From positions 1 through 45,216 of the forward strand of contig JAJDTF010000073.1 in the NCBI GenBank assembly GCA_022827265.1: 45,216 nt of DNA, in the 5' to 3' direction. The translations under genes were made by a program, and so were the position numbers. How positions within the stretch are numbered: position 1 is the first letter of the stretch; each line of letters starts with the position of its first letter. Origin of the DNA: Acidimicrobiia bacterium. Lineage in GTDB: Bacteria; Actinomycetota; Acidimicrobiia; Acidimicrobiales; Poriferisodalaceae. Under the pieces are notes generated by a model, which searched no databases, was not told where the DNA came from, and saw only the letters and a list, made by a program, of their open reading frames with translations. This document shows, piece after piece, positions 34,135 to 42,162 of the stretch.

Positions 34135-35922
34135 TCAGCGCTGGGCCGAGGGCATTTCGGGCAGCTTGCTGATGACGTCCATGATGCCCTGACCGGAATA
34201 GGTGACGGTCAGGGTCTCGCTGGCACGAGTCATGGCGACGTACAGCAATCGGCGGCGCAGACGGTCCTGCTCCGCGGGTTCGTCAGATTCAACCCAAATG
34301 TGATTCGCCCCGCCAATGACAACGTGCCGGTATTCAAGGCCCTTGAGCATCTGCAAGGTGGCGACCGTCACGATTCCGACGGCATCGGCAACCTTGTCAC
34401 GTTGCTTGCCCTTGACTTCGACGGTATCCGGGACGCGCCGCAGCACTTCCTTGCGAAGGTCCTGCCAGCCCGACAGCACTGCGATGTGCTCCGGCGCCGC
34501 ACCGCCATCTCGCAGCCGCGCCACCTGCTCGGCTACGGCGTCGGCTTCGGCCAGCATCGACCCGCACGCAAGCCTCACTGGCAGCGGTCCGCGTCGAGCC
34601 GCTTGCCTCGGCATCACGAAGACGTCGAGGTCGTCGCCGGGATCTCGCGCGTCGCCTCGTTGCACAGCGTCGCCGAGCGCCAGCAGTGCCTCTTCCAGCA
34701 CCTCATCGGTGTTGCGGTAGTTGACGTCGAAGACCTTGGTGCGCCCCTGCGCCGTCGTTCCCGGCGGATTCCAGCGCCGATTGCCCCGGTAGATCCGCTG
34801 GGCGCCGTCGAGCGCGACCACGAAGTGATCACGGCCTGGCTTGAGCAGCGCCCACGCCAGGTCCAATCCGTCTGCTCCCAGATCTTGAGCCTCGTCGACC
34901 AGAACCATGTCGTATCCCCAGGCACGACGCTCAGCCTCGGTGAGGTCACGCACATAGTCGGCAGCATCACGGCGACGCTGCTCGAAGTCTGGCTTGGCCT
35001 TGGCTTCCCCAACGAGTGCGGCCTGTTGAAGCACGCGGCGTGCCTGCTGGTCGATGGTTCTGACAGTGACGTTCCTGCACTCCGCCACCTGCGCCCGCAG
35101 TGCTGACGCCAGCGGCCTGTTGAAACACATCAACAGAATCCGCCACTCAGAAAAATGCCGGGCGACATGGCGGGCTCGGTGCGTCAGCACGAGCGTTTTG
35201 CCGCTGCCGGCCACGCCTCGTATCACCCGATACCCGGGACCCAAGTGTCGGGCCGTGCGTTCTTGCTCGCGGTCAAGCGTGCGAATGACCGCCTCGCTGG
35301 CCGAATCGGGTTCTCGGAACATCGCAGCCGTCTTGCCGGTGATGACGATCTCGGGCTTGACCTCAGCTCGGGTGCGCGCTTGCTCGGGTGCGCCCAGCGG
35401 CAGAATCTGACCGCCGATGGCCCGCTGAAGCGCAGGCCGCAATGCGCCCGGCTCGAAGTCGTCGCCGGTCAGCAGCGGCAACCGGCTGTCGATCCCGGCT
35501 GCGTGCTTGTGACGGGTCTGCGGTAACGCGAGGACATGCTGCACCGGCAAAGATCCGACCGGTATGTCCGCGACACGGCCGCCGATCTGCCTCACACGAT
35601 CTGCTACCAGGCGATGGGTCTCCCCCTCGTCGAGCTGTGCGCGTCGTCGGCGCGAAGCCTTGATCTGTCGGCGCGAGGGTGCTTGCAGGACGGCGATCCC
35701 GGCCTGAGGGTCGAGCACCACCAAGTAACAGTCACTGTCGTCGTCGGTCGCTGCCGCGCCGTCGAACTCGCGCCGCAGCGCCGCCGCTTCGCCCTCCCCT
35801 GTGCGCTCGAGCCAGACGGTCACTTCCTCTGGCAAGTCGTCCCGAAGATGGCGAGCCACCTCATGCAGTCGCTCGGGCACGTCGCTGCGGCTCGCAAGAT
35901 TCTCAGGCTGCAGGAAGGCCAT
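34135..35922 (-). CDS. UvrD/Rep-like superfamily 1 DNA helicase
   Basis: A 595-residue ATP-dependent helicase. Motif I is GVAGSGKTLVLTHRA near residue 235, motif II VLVDEAQDLGADGL near 340, motif III is near VALDGAQRIYRGNRR, motif IV near DVNYRNTDEVLEEALLAL, and motifs V-VI LKGLEYRHVVI and LYVAMTRASETLTVTYSG near the end. The first 100 residues, with CYLVVLDPQAGIAVLQAPS, resemble a NERD nuclease domain in outline but lack its E-x-K, so any nuclease is probably inactive. The ATG at 35922 has GGAG 6-7 nt upstream. It follows the giant helicase fusion after 81 bp on the same strand, so it is probably its operon partner. Confidence 0.88.
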   Translation of the reverse strand: MAFLQPENLASRSDVPERLHEVARHLRDDLPEEVTVWLERTGEGEAAALRREFDGAAATDDDSDCYLVVLDPQAGIAVLQAPSRRQIKASRRRRAQLDEGETHRLVADRVRQIGGRVADIPVGSLPVQHVLALPQTRHKHAAGIDSRLPLLTGDDFEPGALRPALQRAIGGQILPLGAPEQARTRAEVKPEIVITGKTAAMFREPDSASEAVIRTLDREQERTARHLGPGYRVIRGVAGSGKTLVLTHRARHVARHFSEWRILLMCFNRPLASALRAQVAECRNVTVRTIDQQARRVLQQAALVGEAKAKPDFEQRRRDAADYVRDLTEAERRAWGYDMVLVDEAQDLGADGLDLAWALLKPGRDHFVVALDGAQRIYRGNRRWNPPGTTAQGRTKVFDVNYRNTDEVLEEALLALGDAVQRGDARDPGDDLDVFVMPRQAARRGPLPVRLACGSMLAEADAVAEQVARLRDGGAAPEHIAVLSGWQDLRKEVLRRVPDTVEVKGKQRDKVADAVGIVTVATLQMLKGLEYRHVVIGGANHIWVESDEPAEQDRLRRRLLYVAMTRASETLTVTYSGQGIMDVISKLPEMPSAQR

Positions 35923-36003
35923 ATGTGCTCCGCTGATAGCGCGGCTTGACTGTAGTGAAGGCACCTCGCCGTTTACGGTTCTGGGCCGACCACCATGAGG
36001 CGC

Positions 36004-39000
36004 CTATATGGCACCAACGAGCTCGGAACCGTCGTCGGTGAGTTCGAGCCGAACGTAAGAAGTGCCACCGAACTCGTCGGCGACGGCAGCAACGAGGCCC
36101 TTGTCGATCAACGCGTCGACTGCTGCGCTCACGTCCTTCTCGCCAAGGAACGCCAGTCGGCCCGCTGACGGGTGCTTCATCAGCCCCGGGCGCGCACCAT
36201 TCGCCCCGACGGCATCCGCACCCCACAGGTTGCCTGCGAGAGTACGTTCGATGTTCTTGCGTGAGTACCGTGAATACCCCCATCGGGCGACATCGGCTAG
36301 CAAGCCGAGGATGATCTGAGCAACCGGCAACGCCTCTCGCAGACCGGCCTCGGTGAGATAGCTGTCGGCCCAAGGCCGCGGCAGGTCAGCACACACATCG
36401 CAACGGCCGCAGCCGCCGTCGGCCGCTAGTGGCCGATCAGCCGCAGCGTCCAGATACTCGAGCAGGGCCGCGACCCGACACGAGCGGCGGTCGCGTGCGA
36501 ACGCCTTGGCGCGGTCCGACTTGTCGGCCACCTCGCTGCGGCGATCTTCGCACTGTCGTTCGACCTCTGCCCAGTCCGGTTGGCCTTGGGAACACTCAAG
36601 CACCCATCCGTACTTCCAGACGGTGAACCCGATGACGTCTCGGTGGTGGAGCTCAAGCAGGTCCTGCGCGACCTCCACCTCGGATCGCCCGAGGTCCTTC
36701 GACCACTGCAGTGCGTCATAGCGGCCGTCATGTTGCTCCGCCAGTTCAATGAGCCGCTGGGCGCGTGCGATGAACTCCGGTCCGACCGTCGCGTTTCTCT
36801 GCAGGCCCGCGACCCCGTCGGTGTCCGGCGCGTTGGAATCGCCCGACACGTCGATCAGGTGCAGCTCGCTGAGTCGCTTGCGGGAGTCGTCGATGATCGT
36901 GACGCGACCCTCCCACGGCGTGTCAGGGTGGCGCTTCAGAACGTCTGCGAGCGCCAAGTAGTGGACGGCGAGCGAGGTCGCGACCGATTCCGCGTCACTC
37001 TCGCGGGTCGCGTCATCGGGGCGATCGACGAGATCCTCCGGGTCGTATGAGCCCAGGCCCGGCAGCAGCTTCGCCCAGATGCTGCGCACCTGCTCGATAG
37101 ACGGTGCGGCGCTGCGGACGAAGATCCGATGGATGGAGCAGTCCTTCGGCATCCTCAACAGCACTGCCGTGCCGCCTGCAGGCATGCCGGGTTGACCGGC
37201 GCCGCGGGCGGCCCTGCCAGTTTCTTGGACGTATTCCTCGATGGTGGCGGGCATCTCGGAATGCACGATCAGGGCGATGTCCGGCTTGTCGATGCCCATC
37301 CCGAACGCCTTGGTGGCAACGACCACATCGACCTCGCCATGGCGAAATGCGTCTTCGACGTGCGACCTTGCGACTGTCTCCATGCCGCCGTGGTAGGCGC
37401 GCACCGTATGGCCGGCAACGCGCAGCAACCCGCTGATGCGCTCAGCGTCGCGCCGGGTCGGCACATAGACCACAGCTGCCTGGCGGCGAAACGACTCCAC
37501 CACCTGAGCGATGCGGACATCGCGGTCGCTGCGGTTCGCACAGACTTCGGTGAGATAGCTGATCTCAGGCCGATCCGGCGACAGCACTGTCGGCTCACGA
37601 GTCCGCAGTCTCAGCGACGCCAAAATGTCAGCACGCACGCGGTCATTGGCGGTGGCCGTCACTGCCAACAACGCCGGACCGTCACTCGCCACCGAGACTT
37701 TGCCGCGAGCGCTACCACGGCGACGCTGCGTCGGCGGCCCTCCGAGCAGTTCGATTGCCTCGGGAATCCTGGCGTACTCGGGCCGGAATGTATGTCCCCA
37801 CTGCGAGATGCAGTGCGCTTCGTCGATGGCGATCCGAGCGACGTCGACCTTGGAGAGCAGGCTGATGAACTCCTGCGACCACAGTCGTTCGGGGCTGATG
37901 TACAGCAGCTTGTAGCGGCCCAAGGTTGCGCCTCGCAAGATGTCGCGCCATTCGCTCTGCCCCACGCCGCTGTGGATGGCTGCCACCTCGGTGATGCCGC
38001 GGCGGCGCAAGTTCTCGACTTGATCGTTCATCAACGAGATCAAAGGCGACAGCACGAGCGTCACGCCAGGCATCAGCAGCGCCGGAATCTGGTAGGTGAT
38101 CGACTTGCCCGACCCTGTCGGCAGCACCGAGAGCGCATCTTCGCCTGCCATGAAGCGCCGCATGGTCTCGAGCTGGCCGGGTCGCCATCGTTCGAAGCCG
38201 AAGATCACACGCACACGGTCCAGTCGCTGCTCGACGATGCTGGCGTCTCGGGCCTGACGCTCGTCGAGCGCTAGCGCTCGGAGCTTCACCAGGGTGTCAT
38301 CAACCGGAACTGCATCCATGGCGCTCCGCAGCTCATCGGTCAGCTCGATGCCGTCGAGATGCCCGCAGATGCGGTCATACGCGTCGCTGGGATCACGTAC
38401 GCGGTGCTGCGCGGGCGGGCCTGGCAGCGTGCCGAGGATCTGATCGGAGTATGAGGTGGCTCGGCACAGGCGGTTGTCGAGTATCACGGTCACCCCGCGA
38501 TCGTCTGCCGTACGGATGAGCCGTCCTGCTCCCTGAGCCATCCTCAGTGCGGCGCGTGGCACGGCGTAGTCAGCGAACCCATCCTTGCCCTGCTGCTCCA
38601 AAGCTTCCATCCGGGCGCCCGAGATCGGGTCAGCAGGAGAGTCGAACGGGATCTTCTCCAAGAGGAGCAAGCTCAGCGCTTCGCCGGGGATGTCGACGCC
38701 CTCCCAGAACGAGCGCAGGGCGAGCAGACTGGTGGCCATCTCGGTTCTCATCCGGGCGACGAGCGCAGGTGCCGGTGCGTCGCCTTGTGCGAGCAGCGGT
38801 ATTCCGTGCTGATCGAGGTGGTCACGGAGCTTGCTGCGAGCAGCTTCCATGCGGGAACGAGCGGTGAACAACGCCATGGCCCGGCCTCGGGACAGCAGCA
38901 TCAGCCGCCCGGTCTCGCGGCCTGCCGCCTCGGTGAACTCGTCCATCAGACGTGCTCTGGGGGCTGGCAGCCAGTCAGCCAAGATCAGCAGATGCTGTTC

Positions 39001-41343
39001 GCTGAGCGCTTCGAATGGCGTGGGCAGCGCCTTCGTCTGGGCATCGCGGAGACCCAGTGAATTCAGGATGTGGCTGAAGTTGCCGCCCACTTGCAGGGTC
39101 GCCGATGTTGCGACTGTGGCGTCGAGCTCATTCCACAGCTGCCGCAACTGCGGCGCTACCGACAGGGGCACATGCCGCAGCAGCCATGCCCAGCGTCCTT
39201 CCGTGTACCGGACCTGACTGACTGCGATGCGCTGTTGCTCTTCAAGATTGGCAATCAGACTTGCGCTGTGTATCGCATCGCCGCCGTCTCCCGCAGCCTG
39301 CGGGCCTGCCGAGCCCGCGTCGGCGTGGATGACGCGGCGGACCGTCTTGGCGGCGTTTCGGGCAAAGCGCCCGAGGTGTCGCATCTCGGCTTCGAGGCGG
39401 TCGCGCCGGTACCGGCCGCGGAGTTGCTCGGGCAGGTTGATTGCGTTCAGCTCGCCGACGATGCCGTCCAAGGCTTCGGCCAGCGACCGCCCTTCGCGCA
39501 GCACCGCGTAGTAGTCGGGGTGCGCCGTGTCGATGCCGCGCCGGATTCGATACGACGAGGGGTAACGGTCGTCGGCACTCGCAGCCGTTCGCACGCGCAC
39601 GTAGGCCGACAGTTCCGAGCCGAAGCGCGGCAACTGATCCCGCACGGCGGAGACACAGCGGCGCAGGTCGGTCAATGGCGCATCTCGCACTGACCAGCGT
39701 GCGGCGCGGGCGAGCCGGCTGACGGTTCCGCCCCCTCCGCCGCTCGGCGCGATCGCGTCGCAGAGCTGCTCGATCTCACGCTCGCCGATCTCCGCCGCCA
39801 GCGCATCGGTCGCCGAGTCTTCGAGGTTGTGTGCCTCGTCGAGCACCAGGTGTTTGGCGTGATCGAGCCACTCGTGGTCGGTCACGACCAGTGCATGGTT
39901 CAGCACGGCCACGTCCGCATGGCGCAGCCCGTCACGAGCACGGCGATAGAAGCACCGCCTGTCCAAATCTGTCGTTGCCGGACCCGGCCGCTCGCTCACC
40001 GAGAGCACGAATCGAAGACCTGACATGACGTTTCGAACGTCGCTGCTCAGCGCCCACGTATTGAGATCGTCCCAATCGCCCGTCGGCGTCTGGGAGACCC
40101 AGCCGCTCAGGACCGCGAGCGCGAGACCGCGCACTGCCCGGGGCGAGCCAGCCGTGCGATCAGGATCATGCCCCGGTGGCGAGGTGTCGACCGCGGCCTC
40201 ATCCCGTTCGTCGCGGGATTGATCGCCTCTGACAACCAACTCGTGAAGCTCGCTTTCCAAAGCGGCCACGTCGATGTAGTTGCCCTTGCCCTTGAGCAGC
40301 ACCCAACTAAACGGGGCCAAGAGCGACGTCAGATCCTCAAGGGAGTGCGCGATCTGGTCCTGAAGCACCTTGGAATGCGGAGCGATTGCAACCGTCGCGC
40401 CGCTGGCGCGGGCATATTCGATCGCTGGCGCGAGATAGGCGAAGGTCTTGCCCGTTCCCGTCGGGGCCTCAATCAGCCAACGTTCGCCATTGGCGAGCAC
40501 CGACGCCACCAAGCGAGCCATCTCGACCTGCTGCGCGCGTGGTGAGCGCCCGTGCGACATCAGCACGCCGCCGTCGTCAAGCATGCCCGCGGCCGCTTCT
40601 GGGTTGAATTTGAGTGTCGGTTCGCGCTGTTGCCGTTGCTTGGGCGCCGGGATAGTCGAGGCCAGCGACGGCGGGTCGGATTCGGCGTCAAGGAATGCGG
40701 ACCACGGGTGGGCGGTCGCGTGCAGCACCCAGCGTTGAAGGCGACGAGGCGGGGACTTTTCGTTCATCGACGCGAGCAGCGGGCTCAGCACATCAGCCAG
40801 CAGTCGGGCATCACCGAGCGCCCGGTGCTCGGAACGGGCGGTACGCCCCAAGAGCCGTTCCGCCAGATCGTCGAGGCTCCGCCCAGGTGGGGGCTTGCTG
40901 TCATCACTGCCGATCGTCATTTCCCGGCCGGCCCTCGGAAGCGCGAGGTGCGCCAACTCCAACGTGTCGAGACGTTGGCCACCGAGCGCTGGCAGCCCCG
41001 ACTGCGCCGCGGCCACATCCATCAGCGGGAAGTCGTAGCCGAAGCCGTTGTGAGCGATGAGCGGGCAATCGCCGACGAATGCAGCGAAGCTCTGCAAGGC
41101 CTCGGCCAAGGTCGGCGCTTGCGCCAAATCCTCGTCAGTCAAGCCCGTCAGTTCACGGGTCTGGGGTCGCAACGGCCGTGTAGGCCGCACCAACGTTGCG
41201 AAGTCGCCAGCTTCGACGCCGTCGATGACGAGCACGGCCCCGATCTCGATGATCTCATGGGCCGGCGGGTCGGAGCGATCCGCATTGGCTTCTAGGTCGA
41301 GCACCACGTATTCGCGCACAACCCACACCCCGAAGCCCGACAA
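36004..41343 (-). CDS. DEDDh exonuclease - DinG helicase - RecQ helicase fusion
   Basis: A 1779-residue protein with three enzymatic parts. Residues 1-190 form a DnaQ-like 3'-5' exonuclease: VVLDLEA with DxE near residue 13, AHNGFGYD near 95 and HRALGDARLLAD near 172. Residues 270-980 are DinG/XPD-like: APTGTGKT near 291, LDEAHNLE near 498 and SFWEGVDIPG. Residues 1040-1660 are RecQ: PTGSGKS near 1073, DEAHCISQWG near 1174, KAFGMGIDKPDI, and a CGRCDVC zinc loop near 1643. A winged-helix or HRDC-like C-terminus follows. In the DinG part the usual four-cysteine iron-sulfur cluster is absent: only one Cys is seen between the two helicase motifs. The start is taken as TTG 41343, with TAGCTT 9 nt upstream. 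It follows vapC by 50 bp. Confidence 0.88.
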   Translation of the reverse strand: MSGFGVWVVREYVVLDLEANADRSDPPAHEIIEIGAVLVIDGVEAGDFATLVRPTRPLRPQTRELTGLTDEDLAQAPTLAEALQSFAAFVGDCPLIAHNGFGYDFPLMDVAAAQSGLPALGGQRLDTLELAHLALPRAGREMTIGSDDSKPPPGRSLDDLAERLLGRTARSEHRALGDARLLADVLSPLLASMNEKSPPRRLQRWVLHATAHPWSAFLDAESDPPSLASTIPAPKQRQQREPTLKFNPEAAAGMLDDGGVLMSHGRSPRAQQVEMARLVASVLANGERWLIEAPTGTGKTFAYLAPAIEYARASGATVAIAPHSKVLQDQIAHSLEDLTSLLAPFSWVLLKGKGNYIDVAALESELHELVVRGDQSRDERDEAAVDTSPPGHDPDRTAGSPRAVRGLALAVLSGWVSQTPTGDWDDLNTWALSSDVRNVMSGLRFVLSVSERPGPATTDLDRRCFYRRARDGLRHADVAVLNHALVVTDHEWLDHAKHLVLDEAHNLEDSATDALAAEIGEREIEQLCDAIAPSGGGGGTVSRLARAARWSVRDAPLTDLRRCVSAVRDQLPRFGSELSAYVRVRTAASADDRYPSSYRIRRGIDTAHPDYYAVLREGRSLAEALDGIVGELNAINLPEQLRGRYRRDRLEAEMRHLGRFARNAAKTVRRVIHADAGSAGPQAAGDGGDAIHSASLIANLEEQQRIAVSQVRYTEGRWAWLLRHVPLSVAPQLRQLWNELDATVATSATLQVGGNFSHILNSLGLRDAQTKALPTPFEALSEQHLLILADWLPAPRARLMDEFTEAAGRETGRLMLLSRGRAMALFTARSRMEAARSKLRDHLDQHGIPLLAQGDAPAPALVARMRTEMATSLLALRSFWEGVDIPGEALSLLLLEKIPFDSPADPISGARMEALEQQGKDGFADYAVPRAALRMAQGAGRLIRTADDRGVTVILDNRLCRATSYSDQILGTLPGPPAQHRVRDPSDAYDRICGHLDGIELTDELRSAMDAVPVDDTLVKLRALALDERQARDASIVEQRLDRVRVIFGFERWRPGQLETMRRFMAGEDALSVLPTGSGKSITYQIPALLMPGVTLVLSPLISLMNDQVENLRRRGITEVAAIHSGVGQSEWRDILRGATLGRYKLLYISPERLWSQEFISLLSKVDVARIAIDEAHCISQWGHTFRPEYARIPEAIELLGGPPTQRRRGSARGKVSVASDGPALLAVTATANDRVRADILASLRLRTREPTVLSPDRPEISYLTEVCANRSDRDVRIAQVVESFRRQAAVVYVPTRRDAERISGLLRVAGHTVRAYHGGMETVARSHVEDAFRHGEVDVVVATKAFGMGIDKPDIALIVHSEMPATIEEYVQETGRAARGAGQPGMPAGGTAVLLRMPKDCSIHRIFVRSAAPSIEQVRSIWAKLLPGLGSYDPEDLVDRPDDATRESDAESVATSLAVHYLALADVLKRHPDTPWEGRVTIIDDSRKRLSELHLIDVSGDSNAPDTDGVAGLQRNATVGPEFIARAQRLIELAEQHDGRYDALQWSKDLGRSEVEVAQDLLELHHRDVIGFTVWKYGWVLECSQGQPDWAEVERQCEDRRSEVADKSDRAKAFARDRRSCRVAALLEYLDAAADRPLAADGGCGRCDVCADLPRPWADSYLTEAGLREALPVAQIILGLLADVARWGYSRYSRKNIERTLAGNLWGADAVGANGARPGLMKHPSAGRLAFLGEKDVSAAVDALIDKGLVAAVADEFGGTSYVRLELTDDGSELVGAI

Positions 41344-41352
41344 CCGGATTGC

Positions 41353-41358
41353 AAGCTA
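41353..41358 (-). promoter_or_regulatory. possible -10 element TAGCTT for the helicase fusion
   Basis: TAGCTT on the minus strand is 9 nt before TTG 41343. The spacing is slightly longer than at other leaderless starts in the window, so this is a weaker call. If it is real, the fusion gene has its own promoter in addition to any read-through from vapBC. Confidence 0.3.
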
Positions 41359-41392
41359 GACGAGACGGCCAAGTCGGGCCGCGATATCGTTG

Positions 41393-41812
41393 TCAGCGAC
41401 CAGCGTCGGCGGGGAGGATGCGGAATGGCTTGCCGCGCAGTGACTGAACGACGCGGAAGCGCCGCTCGTCGAGCGTCGCAATCGCAACCTCGTCGTACTT
41501 GTCGGCCAGGACGACCAGCGATGCATCGGCCAAGCCGAGCGGCAGGTCGCGATAGCGCTCGACGAGGGCGCTCGCCCGGACGAGATCGACGCAATCGAAT
41601 GCCGCTAGCTCGTACGCACCCGACGAGGTCTCCTCGAGCACTGCCAGCTCGGCGTCGACACCTGCGATGCGCGCCGTGAGGTAGTCGAGCTCCGCAAGCA
41701 CAAAGGGGGAGATCACCAGCGGACGGGCCTCGGCCAGTGTTTGGGCGCACGGCTCGTGCATCCGCTGGTCCGGCACAAATGCGGCCAGCAGGACGCTGGT
41801 GTCGACGATCAC
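41393..41812 (-). CDS. vapC: VapC-like PIN-domain toxin
   Basis: A 139-residue PIN-domain ribonuclease, at the typical VapC length. The acidic active site appears as IVDTSVLLAAF (Asp4), FVLAELDYLTARI with a Glu near residue 41, LGLADASLVVLADKYD near residue 92-107 and IATLDERRFRVV. VapC toxins cleave tRNA or rRNA when not held by their antitoxin. The ATG at 41812 overlaps the stop of the antitoxin in ATGA, which implies translational coupling. The gene ends 50 bp before the helicase fusion. Confidence 0.88.
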   Translation of the reverse strand: MIVDTSVLLAAFVPDQRMHEPCAQTLAEARPLVISPFVLAELDYLTARIAGVDAELAVLEETSSGAYELAAFDCVDLVRASALVERYRDLPLGLADASLVVLADKYDEVAIATLDERRFRVVQSLRGKPFRILPADAGR

Positions 41813-42036
41813 GTGCCAAAGCCGGTCTTGGCCAGGTATTCGTCGACGTTCTCGGCAATGTCAGGATCGCCCCACCCCTCGGCGAACAACGGGGTTGTAG
41901 GGCGCGCTTCACGCCGAGCGAGTGCCTCGACCAGCGCCTCGCGAACCAGCGCAGCCTCAGAGCAACGGGCTTCCTCCGCTGCGCGTTCGAGCCGTTCCTT
42001 GAGTTCGTCGGGCAGGTAGATCGTCGTCTGCTTCAT
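41809..42036 (-). CDS. vapB: VapB-like ribbon-helix-helix antitoxin
   Basis: A 75-residue antitoxin. The N-terminal MKQTTIYLPDELKERLERAA is a ribbon-helix-helix DNA-binding strand and helix of the CopG/MetJ type, which would dimerise on an operator. The C-terminal half, including DIAENVDEYLAKTGFGT, is the likely toxin-binding tail. It is the first gene of the vapBC pair and overlaps vapC by 4 bp. The palindromes upstream of its start are probable operators, so autoregulation is expected from family knowledge. Confidence 0.85.
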   Translation of the reverse strand: MKQTTIYLPDELKERLERAAEEARCSEAALVREALVEALARREARPTTPLFAEGWGDPDIAENVDEYLAKTGFGT

Positions 42037-42049
42037 GCCGTGAAGCTTG

Positions 42050-42089
42050 CCATGTATTGCAACATATATTGCATTCCAATCCTGATTGG
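42050..42089 (-). promoter_or_regulatory. vapBC promoter and operator palindromes
   Basis: An AT-rich segment upstream of vapB holds two palindromes: TGCAACATATATTGCA at 42058-42073 and CCAATCCTGATTGG at 42076-42089. On the minus strand TTGGAA is followed by 17 nt and TACATG, a plausible -35/-10 pair that overlaps the first palindrome. VapBC complexes commonly bind such sites through the antitoxin's ribbon-helix-helix domain. Confidence 0.55.
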
Positions 42090-42148
42090 CTCTTGAGCGA
42101 CCAAGTCGGGATCATCGCATTCGGCACGGGGGAACCGGAAGTGGTTTC

Positions 42149-42154
42149 TAGGCT
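42149..42154 (+). promoter_or_regulatory. -10 element TAGGCT for the MFS gene at 42163
   Basis: TAGGCT ends 8 nt before GTG 42163, and no Shine-Dalgarno sequence is present. It supports that start. Confidence 0.4.
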
Positions 42155-42162
42155 GCGGCTTC

